DNA from: Coenobita brevimanus
Taxonomy: Eukaryota > Arthropoda > Malacostraca > Decapoda > Coenobitidae
DNA: 64,000 nt
NCBI GenBank assembly: GCA_032717465.1
Contig: CM064697.1
Coordinates: 7,286,533 to 7,350,532, forward strand
Direction of reading: 5' to 3'
Shown here: piece by piece, positions 36,124-46,724 of the stretch
Position numbering within the stretch: the first letter of the stretch is position 1
Layout of the letters: each line of letters opens with the position of its first letter
Program-made: the position numbers and the translations under genes
Notes under the pieces: model-generated
Database searches by the model: none
What the model saw: only the letters and a program-made list of their open reading frames with translations
Told to the model about the DNA's origin: nothing

Positions 36124-36760
36124 GGCTGAGTGATGAACACCCGTCATTCGATATCGCTTTCAATTTTGAGAAGAGAGATTAATTCTGTTACTATAAATCT
36201 TTCCTACAGATTAATTCTGACATCATAAATCTTTCCTACATATTAATTCTGATACTATAAATCTTTTCTAGAGATTATTTCTGATCCTGGCAATTTTTCC
36301 TGAGTTGAATGGAAACGTCTGCAGCACGAGAAAATATACAATATCATTTTCATACCAGATGGCTTAAGGCTGAACAAGTTGATGTACCACCCTATAAATC
36401 AGAATCACTTCTAATTCTGAAGCTAGATAGTATGTGACTAAAGATCTCTCCTAAACTGAATTAAATCATTTGGAGCAAACAAGAATTGGCTAAAACTGCC
36501 CTGTTGATGAACGTAGTTTTGGCTGAGTAACAAGGCACTCCCGTCATTCAATATCCCTCTTAATTCAGAGACTAGATTATTATGTTACTAGATATTTTCC
36601 CTTGGTTGAAAAAAAAAAAATCATCTGAATCTAACCCTAATAAACTCAGATTAACACAAATAACCTTAAATTGTCACAGTAAAGAAGGGGTTCAAGTTGA
36701 GTGACTAGATAACCCCCCTCCCCCGTCATTCCATATAACTTTTAATCCCTGGCCCGGGAA
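36115..36760. repeat. Degenerate 150-200-bp repeats downstream of a MITE end
   Basis: A phrase combining GGCTGAGTGA, CCCGTCATTCGATATC and a TTAATTC-like end occurs near 36122, 36365 (weak), 36520 and 36690. Nested in the first copy is a 32-bp triplication (GATTAATTCTG plus CTATAAATCTTTCCTACA; 36178-36290). The unit starts at the TTAA end of a MITE, so MITE and flank were apparently duplicated together. Confidence 0.6.
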
Positions 36761-36899
36761 CTGGGCAACGTAAAAATCGGGCTGAATCACCTGCGTCATT
36801 GGGATAATTAGGGCATTTCCGGGGTATAATTAGTGGTTACTGGCGTGGTAATCAAGGGTCAGGGTTGTGGGGGTTGAGGAGTGGGTAAGTTAGAGGTCT

Positions 36900-36975
36900 G
36901 ATCCCCATCCCTATAACAGATAACAACAATAAGAGGAATATAATCGTCTGGCAGTGGAAGGATTAAGTAGAAGGG
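36900..36975. mobile_element. MITE fragment (TTAA family)
   Basis: Contains AAGAGGAATATAATCGTCTGG and GCAGTGGAAGGATTAAG, matching the inner right arm of the family. Confidence 0.4.
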
Positions 36976-37499
36976 AATATCAGAAATGTAAATTACCTCT
37001 TCACTACATATGGTGGGATTATTAAAGATTATACTTATCTCTCCATCTGTGTATTAAGGGGATTACTTTTTTTTCTCATATCTTCACTATGTATGGAGAG
37101 GATTATTAGGGAATTTTACTTATCTCTTCACTACGTATGAAGGTGATTACTGTGGATTTTACTAATCTCTTCTTCACTACGTTTGGAGAGATTCTTAACG
37201 ACATTACTTATCTCTTCATTACGAGGTCTCCTTTTAATCCCTTCTTCACGAGGACAGACCTTTTTGCTTTATTCTCGCTGCGGCCAGATGAGTCCATTCA
37301 GCTTACGACAGGCTTCTTGTTGTGAAGAAATAAAAAGTAAGACGGAAATGTTGCAATGACGGAGTAAGTAAATGCTAAATTTGTTCCCCTTTCCCCCCCG
37401 TTTGAAAAGTCTTTCTCAACCGGAAGAAAATCGTTGGGGAAAAGAAAATACGTAACAGAATGAAATTAGCTACTAAAGTGTAAATATTACTGTCCAGAG

Positions 37500-37600
37500 G
37501 TATTAAGAATAAGAATTTTAAGAGGCTGCTGGAGATCCCTTCGCCACAAAGACTAATCTAAGCTGAATTAAATCGTCCGGGGGTTGCCAGAGCTTTATAT
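37500..37600. mobile_element. MITE fragment (TTAA family)
   Basis: Contains CTAAGCTGAATTAAATCGTC followed by CGGGGGTTGCCAG, matching the right-arm core. Confidence 0.4.
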
Positions 37601-37698
37601 TGACTTGTTTCTAAGGAAAGTGGTTATATGGCAGGCTGGGCAGGATATCAGAAAGGAAGACCAGGTAAGGGGTAGGGAACATATGGTCAACTCCAGAA

Positions 37699-37701
<3 letters not shown>

Positions 37702-37751
<50 letters not shown>

Positions 37752-37752
37752 C
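37702..37752. repeat. (CT)14-(CA)11 compound microsatellite
   Basis: Pure CT passes directly into pure CA at 37729. Its reverse complement has the same (GT)n-(GA)n order seen at 3321 and 45500. Confidence 0.93.
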
Positions 37753-37866
37753 ATGACAAGAACACGTTCTGCTGGCGATGTAGACATGATTCAACACTGT
37801 TCCCTTAAAAAAAAAAAACGCTGGGATGAAAATCACGAACACGATAAAACACTCACACGCACGCAA

Positions 37867-37877
37867 ACACACACACA

Positions 37878-37922
<45 letters not shown>
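37867..37922. repeat. (AC)28 microsatellite
   Basis: AC dinucleotides over 56 bp with one AT interruption near 37883. Confidence 0.93.
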
Positions 37923-37926
<4 letters not shown>

Positions 37927-38159
37927 CCGCTCACTTCATGCACCCCTCAATTATAATCCATCTCTTATCTCCCACTCTATCTCTCTCTCCACTGTTAACG
38001 TGTACTTAGGCCTCTCTCAGCTTTCATATTGAGTTACACCTTCATCACACTACGACACATCCTTCCTTGAGTAATATCGTCTAATTCTCGAAAAAAAAAT
38101 AAACAATATATGAACAAGGATAAAGAAAGGGTATATAAATAAAGGAACGCCACTGTAGG

Positions 38160-38260
38160 TAATGGGTAATCAAGACTAAACACTTTCCTAAGACTGCTTG
38201 CTTCACATTAAAATCGGCTGGCGGTAGCAAGAATAAAATACCGGTAAGTTTTTTTCACAG
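38160..38260. mobile_element. MITE fragment (TTAA family)
   Basis: Contains ATTAAAATCGGCTGGCGG then TAGCAAGAATAAAATACCGG, an internal right-arm match. Confidence 0.45.
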
Positions 38261-38549
38261 ATTTCATTATTAAAGTTGTTTTTAATCACGTCATAACCAA
38301 AGGTTCTTATGATGAACCGAATGAAATTCTGGTGGTACCAATACGGATAGATAGCTAGATATAGATAGATACAAAGGTGTCAGCATAAAAAAAATGTTCA
38401 CCTCCATCTGCATGCAAAACCCCTCACTTAACCTTCCTTCTCTCCATTTACCCTTACTTTATTTAATTATTTCAGAATGACATGGACTTACTGTATGTAC
38501 ACCTATGATCTCTATATTTTTCACCTTAAGAAACGTAGCTCTCTCCATT

Positions 38550-40440
38550 AACTCCTTTAGTATTATAACGTCCTATTTTTTAATACTTGCTACCGCTATA
38601 CCTTTTTTGGTTCAGACCTTTCATAGTAATGGCGTTAATCTGTGGAAGCCCCTCCCCTGCCGCTGCTGCTGAAATCATTACTGTGTGTGTTTTCATGAGC
38701 AAGTCTTTAATTTCTCCTTTCACTGGCATCTAACTTCTTCAGTGTAATGACGTACTTTCTGTTTTAGGTCCTACCGCCAATTCACTCCGTTTAAGTAAGA
38801 GCTTTCGCTGCAGCGAGTACCAAGCAGCCTTTAATAATCACGTCAGTGCCACAGCCAAACGATTTTATTCCCATTAAGGTAGATTTCTCGAAGTGAGAAG
38901 GCTCTGTGAAACCCTGTCCTACGCTGCCGCTGAATCCCGGTGTTCTGATTACGTCCCACTTTTCTCAGTCTCCCATCTGTCAATACTTTTGTTTCTGAGA
39001 GATGATTTTATTTTGCTTACAGGACATCGCTCATGGTAAAAGAATATAACCAGTGGAATCCTCGTGTCTGGTGCAGCTGACGAGTCCATTTCCCCGTGTT
39101 CTCCCGAGTCACTTCCACAGTTCATCCATCACTGGTATTTTCAGCTTCTGGCCAATGACAGTATTATATTTTTGCTACAACCAAACAATTATAATTTGGG
39201 AAGGCCTCTCGCAATGTACGACTCAACCCCTTCACTACAATCACATCTGTTGTCTTTTACGATCATATGCTTAAACAACAATTTGTAGTCTTCAGAGATG
39301 TAAGAGGAAAACATTAGCAACTCCTGGACGGTGGGGGGGGGGGGACGTCATCCAAACGCTCTCCCAAGTTAGTGTTCATTTCCAGATTGTTCGTTCGATC
39401 AAGCAACTTCCACGCACATCGGGATGACTAAGCATACAGGGTTTAGTCTTGCTAATATGAAACGAGTTTATTCAGTCTAAGAAAAACACCTCGTACAGAA
39501 GGGGACAGAGACACCCTCCCTTAACTTCTTCAGTACGATGCCGTTTCAACACTTAATCAGATCGTCTGGAGGTAGCAGGATTAAACTACACATCACGTCA
39601 TCGAAGTGAAGGGGTTAAACCTGTGTCCCCCTGTCCCACGCAGCTGCTGAATCCATTACCCGGGATATCTCGAGTACGGCCCAAATTTCCCGCCCCACTG
39701 ACACTGTTACCCCTTTACCACGATGTCTTTCAGTTTCGCTACCACCAGACGATTTTGTACAGCTAAGGGAAGACTGAACAGAATAAGAAATGAACTTGTA
39801 GACACCGTTTATTTAATGTAGCTGCTGATTCAAATTTCCTATGTTACTACATTTAGTTTAATCGCACCTGGCAGAGATTAGTGAGCCAGTCTAGTCCATT
39901 ACCTGTTACTTAAATACAAAATGAGATGACACTACATACATTCATCATTTCCATAATACTTCTTCACAGCTAGCAATATAATTTACTAGTCATCCCCTAC
40001 ACCAGCTCAGCAGTGGATAGGAAGAGATATAATTTTTTTTTTTTCTTTGTCAGATGAAAGTAAACCAGCTATTGTACGTCCCACACTTCTCCACAATCAT
40101 ATTTAAATTTTAGCATCTGCCAGACGAGTTGATGCATCACAGGGGAGAAGACTTAAATGAATAAATGAACAAATAAAACTAGTGGAAGTCCCTTATCTAA
40201 ACCAGCTGCTGAAGCCATTACCCCATTTTCCCTTGTTTACTTGTTATGTCCCACATCTCTCCCCTTCACCTCAAGACGCTTTACCGTTACCAGATAAATT
40301 TACTTAGAGGAGAATAAACTAAGCCTGTGATAGTCCTTTGTCTGACGCAGCTGTTGAATCCATTACCCTGTGTTCTCCATAAATATGCCCCACATTTCGA
40401 CACTCAGTGGGAATGTTAAAAGGCAGGTGGTATTTCCGGG
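38550..40440. repeat. Degenerate satellite whose monomer contains the TTAA MITE
   Basis: Units of about 140-190 bp combine two parts. Part one is a CAGCTGCTGAATCCATTACC motif followed by TACGTCCCACATTTCTCC (near 38660, 38925, 39075, 39642, 39826, 40203 and 40345). Part two is MITE-derived sequence with CTTCACTACAATG and ACCACCAGACGATTTT then AGCTAAGGGAAGACT (near 38735, 38850, 39720, 40120 and 40280). The alternation of both parts shows amplification as one unit. Divergence is high, so the array is old or under no constraint. Confidence 0.6.
39521..39618. mobile_element. 98-bp short MITE with TTAA duplications
   Basis: TTAA at 39521-39524 and 39615-39618 flank a 90-bp element. The ends are CTTCTTCAGTACGATGCCGT and, inverted, CCCCTTCACTTCGATGACGT, identical at 15 of 20 positions. 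Inside, AGATCGTCTGGAGGTAGCAG is the right-arm core. It appears to be an internal deletion derivative of the longer foldback form. Confidence 0.75.
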
Positions 40441-41059
40441 TGATTTTCCTCCACTCCTACTGACCTCCTCGCTTGCTGTCGCCTCACCGCAGTCAATAAC
40501 CAATCAACCTTAAAATCGCGTGAGCACTAAGGTACAAGGGAGTGTTATTCAACAAGAAGAGTACGTAAAGCGTGGATATTTAAAGCCTCCAACATGATGA
40601 CTAATATAAATAGGATGGCACTGATGTGGCGGATTTGTGTAGATAAACAAATAGCCCAGGGGAGCTGCGGACATAAATAATGATCCATAACATAACGATA
40701 ACTAATGACACAGTGAGCAGTGATTTTAGAAACACTGAATTATGATTTTCGGAGGTCAACAAACTTTTCATAATACTCTGTAAGAGCTTCATTTCTGTTC
40801 ACCTAAAAAATATATAACATGGAGCACAAAGCGTACATATCGCGAGGATAGGCAGTAATATGTTATGTGTGCCAGGTAATTAAATGAAGTTCAGCCTGGT
40901 ATAATCTGCTACTGGGGCTTTGTTTAAGTTGTGTAGCTAATTATGAAAAAGGAGCGTCGATAATTAACCCTCTCACGGTCGAGGTTCTTCTAGTATCCTA
41001 TCTAACTAATGCTAGATTCAGCTGAGTGAGTCAAAAGAGCCTGAATGTTAATACTGATA

Positions 41060-41145
41060 CCATTAACCCCTTTACGATAGAGACAACTCTAGAATTATGC
41101 TTCAGTACACGCCACACGATTTTATGAAGCTGAGTCATAGCAGCC
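41060..41145. mobile_element. MITE fragment (TTAA family), left end
   Basis: ATTAACCCCTTTACGATAG begins the fragment and CCACACGATTTTATGAAGC ends it. Confidence 0.5.
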
Positions 41146-41199
41146 TGAGAATGACAAGCTGCTTAGGTAATAAAATAGCCAACAGGTGTAAATCGTAAG

Positions 41200-41200
41200 G

Positions 41201-41248
<48 letters not shown>

Positions 41249-41259
41249 GTAATAATAAG
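41200..41259. repeat. (AAT)n microsatellite
   Basis: About twenty AAT/TAA trinucleotides with one CAG interruption near 41247-41249. Confidence 0.93.
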
Positions 41260-41800
41260 TCAGGTGGACAAGTAAGTGAATTTCAAAGTAATATAATCTA
41301 GTGCCCGGGATATGTATAATTAGGTCGTGTGGATAATTAAGTACACCCAGTGGATACTTCAGAGGATTTTCATATACAGGTAAGAAGGCTGTGGATAACC
41401 AACTACAAGTCAAGTGGATAATCTTATAAAATGCAAAATCGTGAAAAATCAACTGCAAGGAGTATGAATAATAATGTGCAAGGAATAAGTACAATAGAAA
41501 GTGCAAGTAATGTGTATACCAAAGTACTGGTGGTGGACATAATCAAGTGCTGGAATATGGATAATGAAATGGAGGTAGTGGCGGTAATGAAGGGATGTTG
41601 CACAGTTAGTTATCTAAGTATTTGTCTGGATGATCCAACAGAATCGTGTGGGTATAAAGGAGATTACGTGGATTCTGAAGGCGGAATTACAGAGAATCCT
41701 CCAATTATACCAGTGAGTTATTTTGCGTATTACACCTTAACATACAATTATCGTACGGTAGGTTATTTGTACGTTTCTTAGCACCGACAGTTTGCAAACG
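41260..41800. other. AT-rich stretch with loose GTGGATAATCAAGT repeats
   Basis: GTGGATAATTAAGT, GTGGATAACC, GTGGATAATC and GTGGACATAATCAAGTG recur between 41260 and 41560. The 116-residue plus-strand frame at 41431 crosses these repeats and shows no family signature, so I do not call a gene. Confidence 0.45.
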
Positions 41801-41934
41801 AACATACAAGAGACTTTTAAAGGTGCCATGCCAGAAAGTACCTGTTAAAGAAATGTTAACAGGGAGCGTCCTTTGCCCACGAGAATTCCAGATGCGTTGG
41901 TTATTGAATACAAGTCATGCGGAAAATCCAGTTA

Positions 41935-42130
41935 ACCATTTCATTCCGGTGACGAACTTTTTCATCTTATTCTACTGCCTTCAGATGGCTTTTATTCTGC
42001 TTGGGAGAGCCTTTCGTACTGGAGGAGTTAAGATGCAGCCTTTATTAAACACGCTGAACACGAGAGGTTTTTCCTAAACGCAATTGTCTGGGAGCACCAA
42101 GAATAAAAATACATCACCGGAATTGAAAAT
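41935..42130. mobile_element. Complete foldback MITE with both arms
   Basis: The left arm contains CATTCCGGTGACG, TTATTCTACTGCC, TTCAGATGGCTTTTATTCTG and CTTGGGAGAGCC. The right arm, read inverted, contains CAATTCCGGTGATG, TTATTCTTGGTGC and CCCAGACAATTGCG. The arms pair over about 70 bp with many mismatches around a short centre with GAGGAGTTAAG. This copy shows best that the family is a long-terminal-inverted-repeat foldback. Confidence 0.65.
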
Positions 42131-42254
42131 AAGATGTATTGTGGAAAAACCCTGCATACACCAATACTACCACGCCCCATTCACTGCCGGCACCACAAAC
42201 GACCGCCAGGATCACAATTCCAAAGCCCCTAACAGTCCCCAGCCGATAATCTCT

Positions 42255-42350
42255 TCAGGAGAGTATTCCCGTGGATTGGGAAGCTCATTATCACCTCTTC
42301 CTAACCGGTTTATTTCTGCATATGGTGTAATATTATTCTTTTATAGGCTT
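42255..42350. mobile_element. TAA-type MITE fragment, left part
   Basis: AGTATTCCCGTGGATTGGG, AAGCTCATTATCACCTCTTC and TTTATTTCTGCATATGGTG match the left half of 24768-24988. The right end is not recognisable. Confidence 0.5.
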
Positions 42351-43195
42351 GCTATGGAAAAAAAAAATGTTGATAATAAGGATATATCAAATACAAGAGA
42401 AAATGATGGTGAAACATAAAATATACATCATTAAGGAAAATAAAGTAGACGAGCCCCATCTACGGCCGCAAGAATATAATCGAATAAGAACAACATAATT
42501 CCCACCTAAGACAACCAGAATATAATCGTATAAGGACATCATAATTCCCATGTAAACCACGAGAATATACAGTAATCGTTCAAGGACACCACAATAATTC
42601 CCTACACCACTAACCATGTGCACCAGTACCTGAAAACGCCGTGGCAACTTTAATTTTACGACCAACGGCAATCATTACACTAATCACCACTCACCGGGCT
42701 CATTAACACAGCAATTCCTATCCAAATGACCCTCAGGCACTAATACAACCACTGACCCGTAAATGTTAAACAAGGAAAGCATTAATTGGAATTCGCTTTT
42801 TTATCCTCGTCGCTCGTAACCTTTAAATACAGTAACACATATACTTTTTTTACTTGATTAAAAGAAGTTAAATAAAACCTGACTGACCAAATCGAATTCA
42901 GAGGGAACCTTATTAAAAAAAAAAAAGGGGGGGGAATCCAAAAAACACGTCATAAAATAAAAAGGAATCCAAAAAAGGCAAAGAGCTTCAGAAAAAAAGA
43001 ATTCCCACCTCCCGCAATAGAGATCCCAAAATATAAAAGTGAATCGCACGCCATTCCAGCCACCGCGAGGGGACATCAGGGGACGACGACAAACAAACCC
43101 CAAAATCCCGGTATGATGGGGGTGTTTGCCTCCCTGAAGTGGCTCTTATGACGGCCCCAGAGTGAAATGTCGCCCTCTCTGATCCCGTCGAGTAG
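42350..43195. other. Non-coding stretch without recognised feature
   Basis: AT-rich sequence with a loose repeat of AGAATATAATCG and GGACATCATAATTCCC (about 42470-42600), then a poly-A/poly-G junction near 42915-42937. No gene. Confidence 0.4.
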
Positions 43196-43199
43196 GGTC

Positions 43200-43570
43200 A
43201 CCAGTGGCACTGTCTCCGTTGCTGCTACTGTGGTGTGGTGTGGTGGAGTGGTGACGAATACTACGCTGAAGTTCAGTGACGGTCATGTGATGATTATTTA
43301 GGTGGGAGTTACTTAGGTGGCATAGGTGGTGTTGAATTTTTTGCTAGGACTCCTGTTTTGGGTCAAACTGATGATGGTGATAAATATTTTGCTGAGGTTG
43401 AATGTCTTGCTGGGTTTGCATGTTGTGGTATGGTGCTGGTGTGATAAATACTGGTGGTGTCGGAGATGGTGTTAAATGCAATGGTGTGGATAAATGTAAG
43501 TGGTGTCGGAGGTGGTGTTAAATGCTTTGATGGGGATCAATGTAGCTAAGAGGTATCGAATATGGTGAGG
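43200..43570. repeat. Degenerate GGTGGTGT-rich repeat
   Basis: GTGGTGTCGGAGGTGGTGTT followed by AAATG-type phrases recurs, best between 43440 and 43560. The strand is G/T-biased. Confidence 0.55.
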
Positions 43571-43789
43571 AATGTTTTGGCAGGTAGCATGTACGATGAA
43601 ATATGCTTGTGGCGAGGCCTGAAATATTTTGAGACTATATTAGCCGATGATACATTTTATATTATCATTTTTCCTACCGTCGGATGATTTAAACGAAGGA
43701 GACACCTCTTGTAGTACAGAAGCTCACACATATCGGAAATGTTTAGGTAAAAAAAAATCTTGAAACGTGTGATAAGATGCCGAGGAGGC

Positions 43790-44165
43790 AAAAACTATAG
43801 TGGAGGATGATGATGTGGAAACTGGGTGGAGGTCGCGGAAAAAGGAGGATGTGATAGCCCTTGGAGCAGTGGATGATAGCAGTGGTGGTGGAGCAAATGG
43901 ATGAAGGTAACTGTAGGTGGAACGGAGGAGGCGGTGGCTGAGCATGCGGAGGAAGAGGGTGGAGGTGACAGCAGCTGGGGTGGAGGAACTGGGTAGAGGC
44001 GACTAGCTGGGAAGGGGTGGTGAAGGAGGTGGAGGATGTGGGTGGAAGTGTGGTGGAGCGGGTGGAGGAAGTGGGTGGAAGTGCGGTGGAGCGGGTGGAG
44101 GTGAGGTTAAGTGCTGCGGAGCGGTGGGTGGCGGTGGAGGAAGTGGGTGAACGGGACAACAGCGG
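43790..44165. repeat. G-rich GGTGGAGG repeat
   Basis: GTGGGTGGAAGTGTGGTGG and GAGCGGGTGGAGG alternate from about 44035 to 44105, with diverged forms on both sides. The dense GG doublets are compatible with G-quadruplex formation. The 138-residue minus-strand frame is Ser/Thr/Pro-rich repeat translation. Confidence 0.65.
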
Positions 44166-44403
44166 TGGTGGTTGTCTCGCTTAAATCCTGAGTGGCAGTT
44201 TCATGTCCGTAATGGCAGGGTGGGACAGGACGACGTGCCCGCCTTGGTTAGCCTTGCATTCCCTCTCGATCGTACCAATTTTCGTGAGAGGGGTGACGTT
44301 CATATTTTCGCTGGTAAAAAAAAAAAAAAGGAAAAAAGAAAAAAAAGAAAAGGAATAGCCAGTCATATTTTACCCCCTTTGAGGAGCTGACGTTGGAGTC
44401 TAA

Positions 44404-44655
44404 GGCCTGTATTTTGTCTGCTGAGGAAGCTCCCTAACACCTCTTCCTATACGAATCATTCTAATATCGCCTTTCCTATGTGACTTATTTTGCTCATTGC
44501 ACCTTACTGTCCCCCTCAGTGTTACATACCGTATATCATTCTAATATCGCCATACTCTCCGTAGATAACGTGCAGAGGATTATTAACAAGTCGTATCCAA
44601 AAACAAATCACTAAGGAAGAGATGCTAGGAAGCCTCCAGGACGAGAATACGGGCC
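44404..44655. mobile_element. Full-length TAA-flanked MITE (PIF/Harbinger-like)
   Basis: TAA at 44401-44403 and 44656-44658 flank a 252-bp element. The left end is GGCCTGTATTTTGTCTGCTG, the right end inverted is GGCCCGTATTCTCGTCCTGG. The similarity continues for about 45 bp through CTCCCTAACACCTCTTCC and CTTCCTAGCATCTCTTCC. A three-base TAA duplication and GGCC/GGGCC termini are known features of PIF/Harbinger-derived Tourist-like MITEs. The superfamily label is inferred from these. The interior is AT-rich and non-coding. Confidence 0.75.
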
Positions 44656-44658
44656 TAA

Positions 44659-44814
44659 GTTATCGATGTCCAGTACAACTAAGGTTAGATGACCATGCTA
44701 CCTCCCTTGGTGGCATTAGAGGATTGAAAAGCTCCAGTTCACCTCTTGGGATCGAACCAATGGAAAGCGGCCACTCCGACTGGGACGTTAAAGCCACTAC
44801 ACCACCAGGCACTT
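44659..44814 (-). mobile_element. tRNA-derived SINE
   Basis: On the minus strand the head begins GTGCCTGGTGGTGTAGTGGC. TGGTGTAGTGG (44794-44804) fits the RNA polymerase III A box and GGTTCGATCCC (44748-44758) fits the B box exactly. Their spacing is tRNA-like. After the B box comes a non-tRNA body with AATCCTCTAATGCC and GGTCATCTAACCTT, up to the TAA next to the MITE. A second copy at 55196 shares both head and body, which shows an interspersed family and not a functional tRNA gene. Confidence 0.65.
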
Positions 44815-44819
44815 TCACT

Positions 44820-45495
44820 GAATATTAAGCAATCCCTGCCAACATGGATTTACAAATTAAATAAACTACTTCACATTTAGCTTATTAAACGCAAAAACGT
44901 GTACCTCTGGACCAAAGGTAGACTGAATGGAACTATAATTCAAATATCTTACGCATGAACGCAAATCACGGAGATAGCGATGATGAATGTGAGAGCACTG
45001 GGGTGTGTCCGTGCACTCAGACTGCTCGTTGACGGAGAAAAGTCACTCCCTTTGGACTCGTCTCTGTCATTTCAGCTGCACAGGAACTGACAGGCCTTCC
45101 ATTTACCCAATCAACGACATGTCCCGCCACCTCTGGAAACCACTCGCTCCCAAAACTCCCCCGTTATTACTTCATTACCCGGGAGAACCCACGGCATTTC
45201 CCCAGCGCACCTCCCCGAAGTGCCCATTATCCAAAACCTATACCGCGATTATCGCATAAAAGTAATCCCGGACCAGTTTTGCAGGATGACCGTAATCAAG
45301 GGGCGTTCCGTGGGATCCGGGGTGGAGGACGTGCAAGGCCCCGAGGCTCCTACGATTCTGATATTAAGAGATCATTAAAAGTCTAGACCTTGGCACAGAG
45401 ATCGCCACAAATGTACAGAGTGTGTGGTGTTGAAGATTCCGACACGTATTAAGTTCTGCGCGGGAAAAAAAAAAAAATGGTACGCTGGTCAAATG
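44820..45495. other. Non-coding stretch without recognised feature
   Basis: Unique sequence with somewhat higher GC around 45100-45350. Short frames have no recognised motif. Confidence 0.35.
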
Positions 45496-45497
45496 GT

Positions 45498-45499
<2 letters not shown>

Positions 45500-45585
<86 letters not shown>

Positions 45586-45586
45586 G
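45500..45586. repeat. (GT)32-(GA)11 compound microsatellite
   Basis: Pure GT to 45563 switches without a gap to pure GA to 45586, the same order as at 3321. Confidence 0.95.
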
Positions 45587-46123
45587 GTGGGAGGGGGAGA
45601 TATCTGAAAGAAAGACTAAACCAAAAACAGATATCAAAGGAAAGCTAAGACAAATGTAAAAATAAACAAAAATAAACCTACAACAAAGGATGGTGTGGCA
45701 CTTGATCAGGACAGGAATAAAACCAGAATGTAACCTGCCAAGACTTTTCGATTTTACTGCGCGAATTTCAAGTCCTGATTGGATACATAAAACTTTGCTG
45801 GGGATGAGACGTAAAAATTGTATCAAACTTATCCAATACCCCTGAATGTCTTGTGCCCCAAACTTAACGACTGGGGGTTAATGAGTTTTTGCTGCTCCTC
45901 CTGCTGCTACACTCGTTAACCTTGCTCGTTTTGGCTTATACCTTCTTTTCCTCCCGCCTTCACACGAGAACACTAAAAATTTCAAAACGGTATTCAGGAG
46001 GTGAATGTATACTGTACAGTACAGATCAATTAAGAACGTTCTTTTACAAAACCTAAATGTAACCAAATATAAAGATAAGAATGGTGTATCATCCAACCAT
46101 CACACACATGCAAAAAATAAAAA

Positions 46124-46127
<4 letters not shown>

Positions 46128-46164
<37 letters not shown>
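46128..46164. repeat. (AAT)12 microsatellite
   Basis: Pure AAT/TAA trinucleotides over 37 bp. Confidence 0.93.
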
Positions 46165-46168
<4 letters not shown>

Positions 46169-46534
46169 GCTTTAACCATCCTAAGAAGGTCCGATGAAAG
46201 CATAAGACAATAAACAACTGTAGGCTATTCGAGCAATTAAAAAATAAATGCGCATATAAACACCTTAAGATAAACTAAAGACAAGAGCAATGACTTCAGC
46301 AGCCCTATGATGCAATCCACAGAAAACTTTGAGAATATGGTTTAAGTTCCATTATTGTTCGATTACAATGTGAAGTGATATTCCAGATAGCCCTACACTG
46401 CCACGATGCAAGCGACACCTATGAGGATATCCTGCTGGCAGAAAAAAAAAAAATCCCTTCTAACTATGCATGACGCTGTAAACAAACACATCAGTCATGG
46501 GGCACAAAGAGCTCTCAGGGACAACAACAACAAG

Positions 46535-46720
46535 AGAGAGGGGGGGCCCAGGGGAGGGGGAAGAGGGAAAAAAATCAAGAGGAGGAGAAGGAGGAGAGTG
46601 AGGGGGCCGCTGAGTCACTGCTGAGGCAATGGGATGCACTGACCCCGCCATGACTCAGCAGGTTCGGCACGCTCGCCTGCCCGCACCTCCGGCTGTCGTG
46701 CAGAATCATACAAAACACTG
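46535..46720. promoter_or_regulatory. GC-rich patch with two antioxidant-response/Maf-type motifs
   Basis: GTGACTCAGCG on the minus strand (46608-46618) and ATGACTCAGCA on the plus strand (46650-46660) both fit RTGACNNNGCR, the antioxidant response element bound by CNC-bZIP/small Maf dimers. They also contain an AP-1 core. They are inverted, 42 bp apart, in a local GC-rich patch with a G-rich tract upstream (46536-46560). Motif presence is seen; any regulatory role is inference. Confidence 0.3.
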
Positions 46721-46724
46721 GGGA

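Noticed and set aside
41431..41781. 116-residue frame in AT-rich DNA
   Set aside because: Its first half overlaps loose GTGGATAATCAAGT repeats and no motif is recognised.
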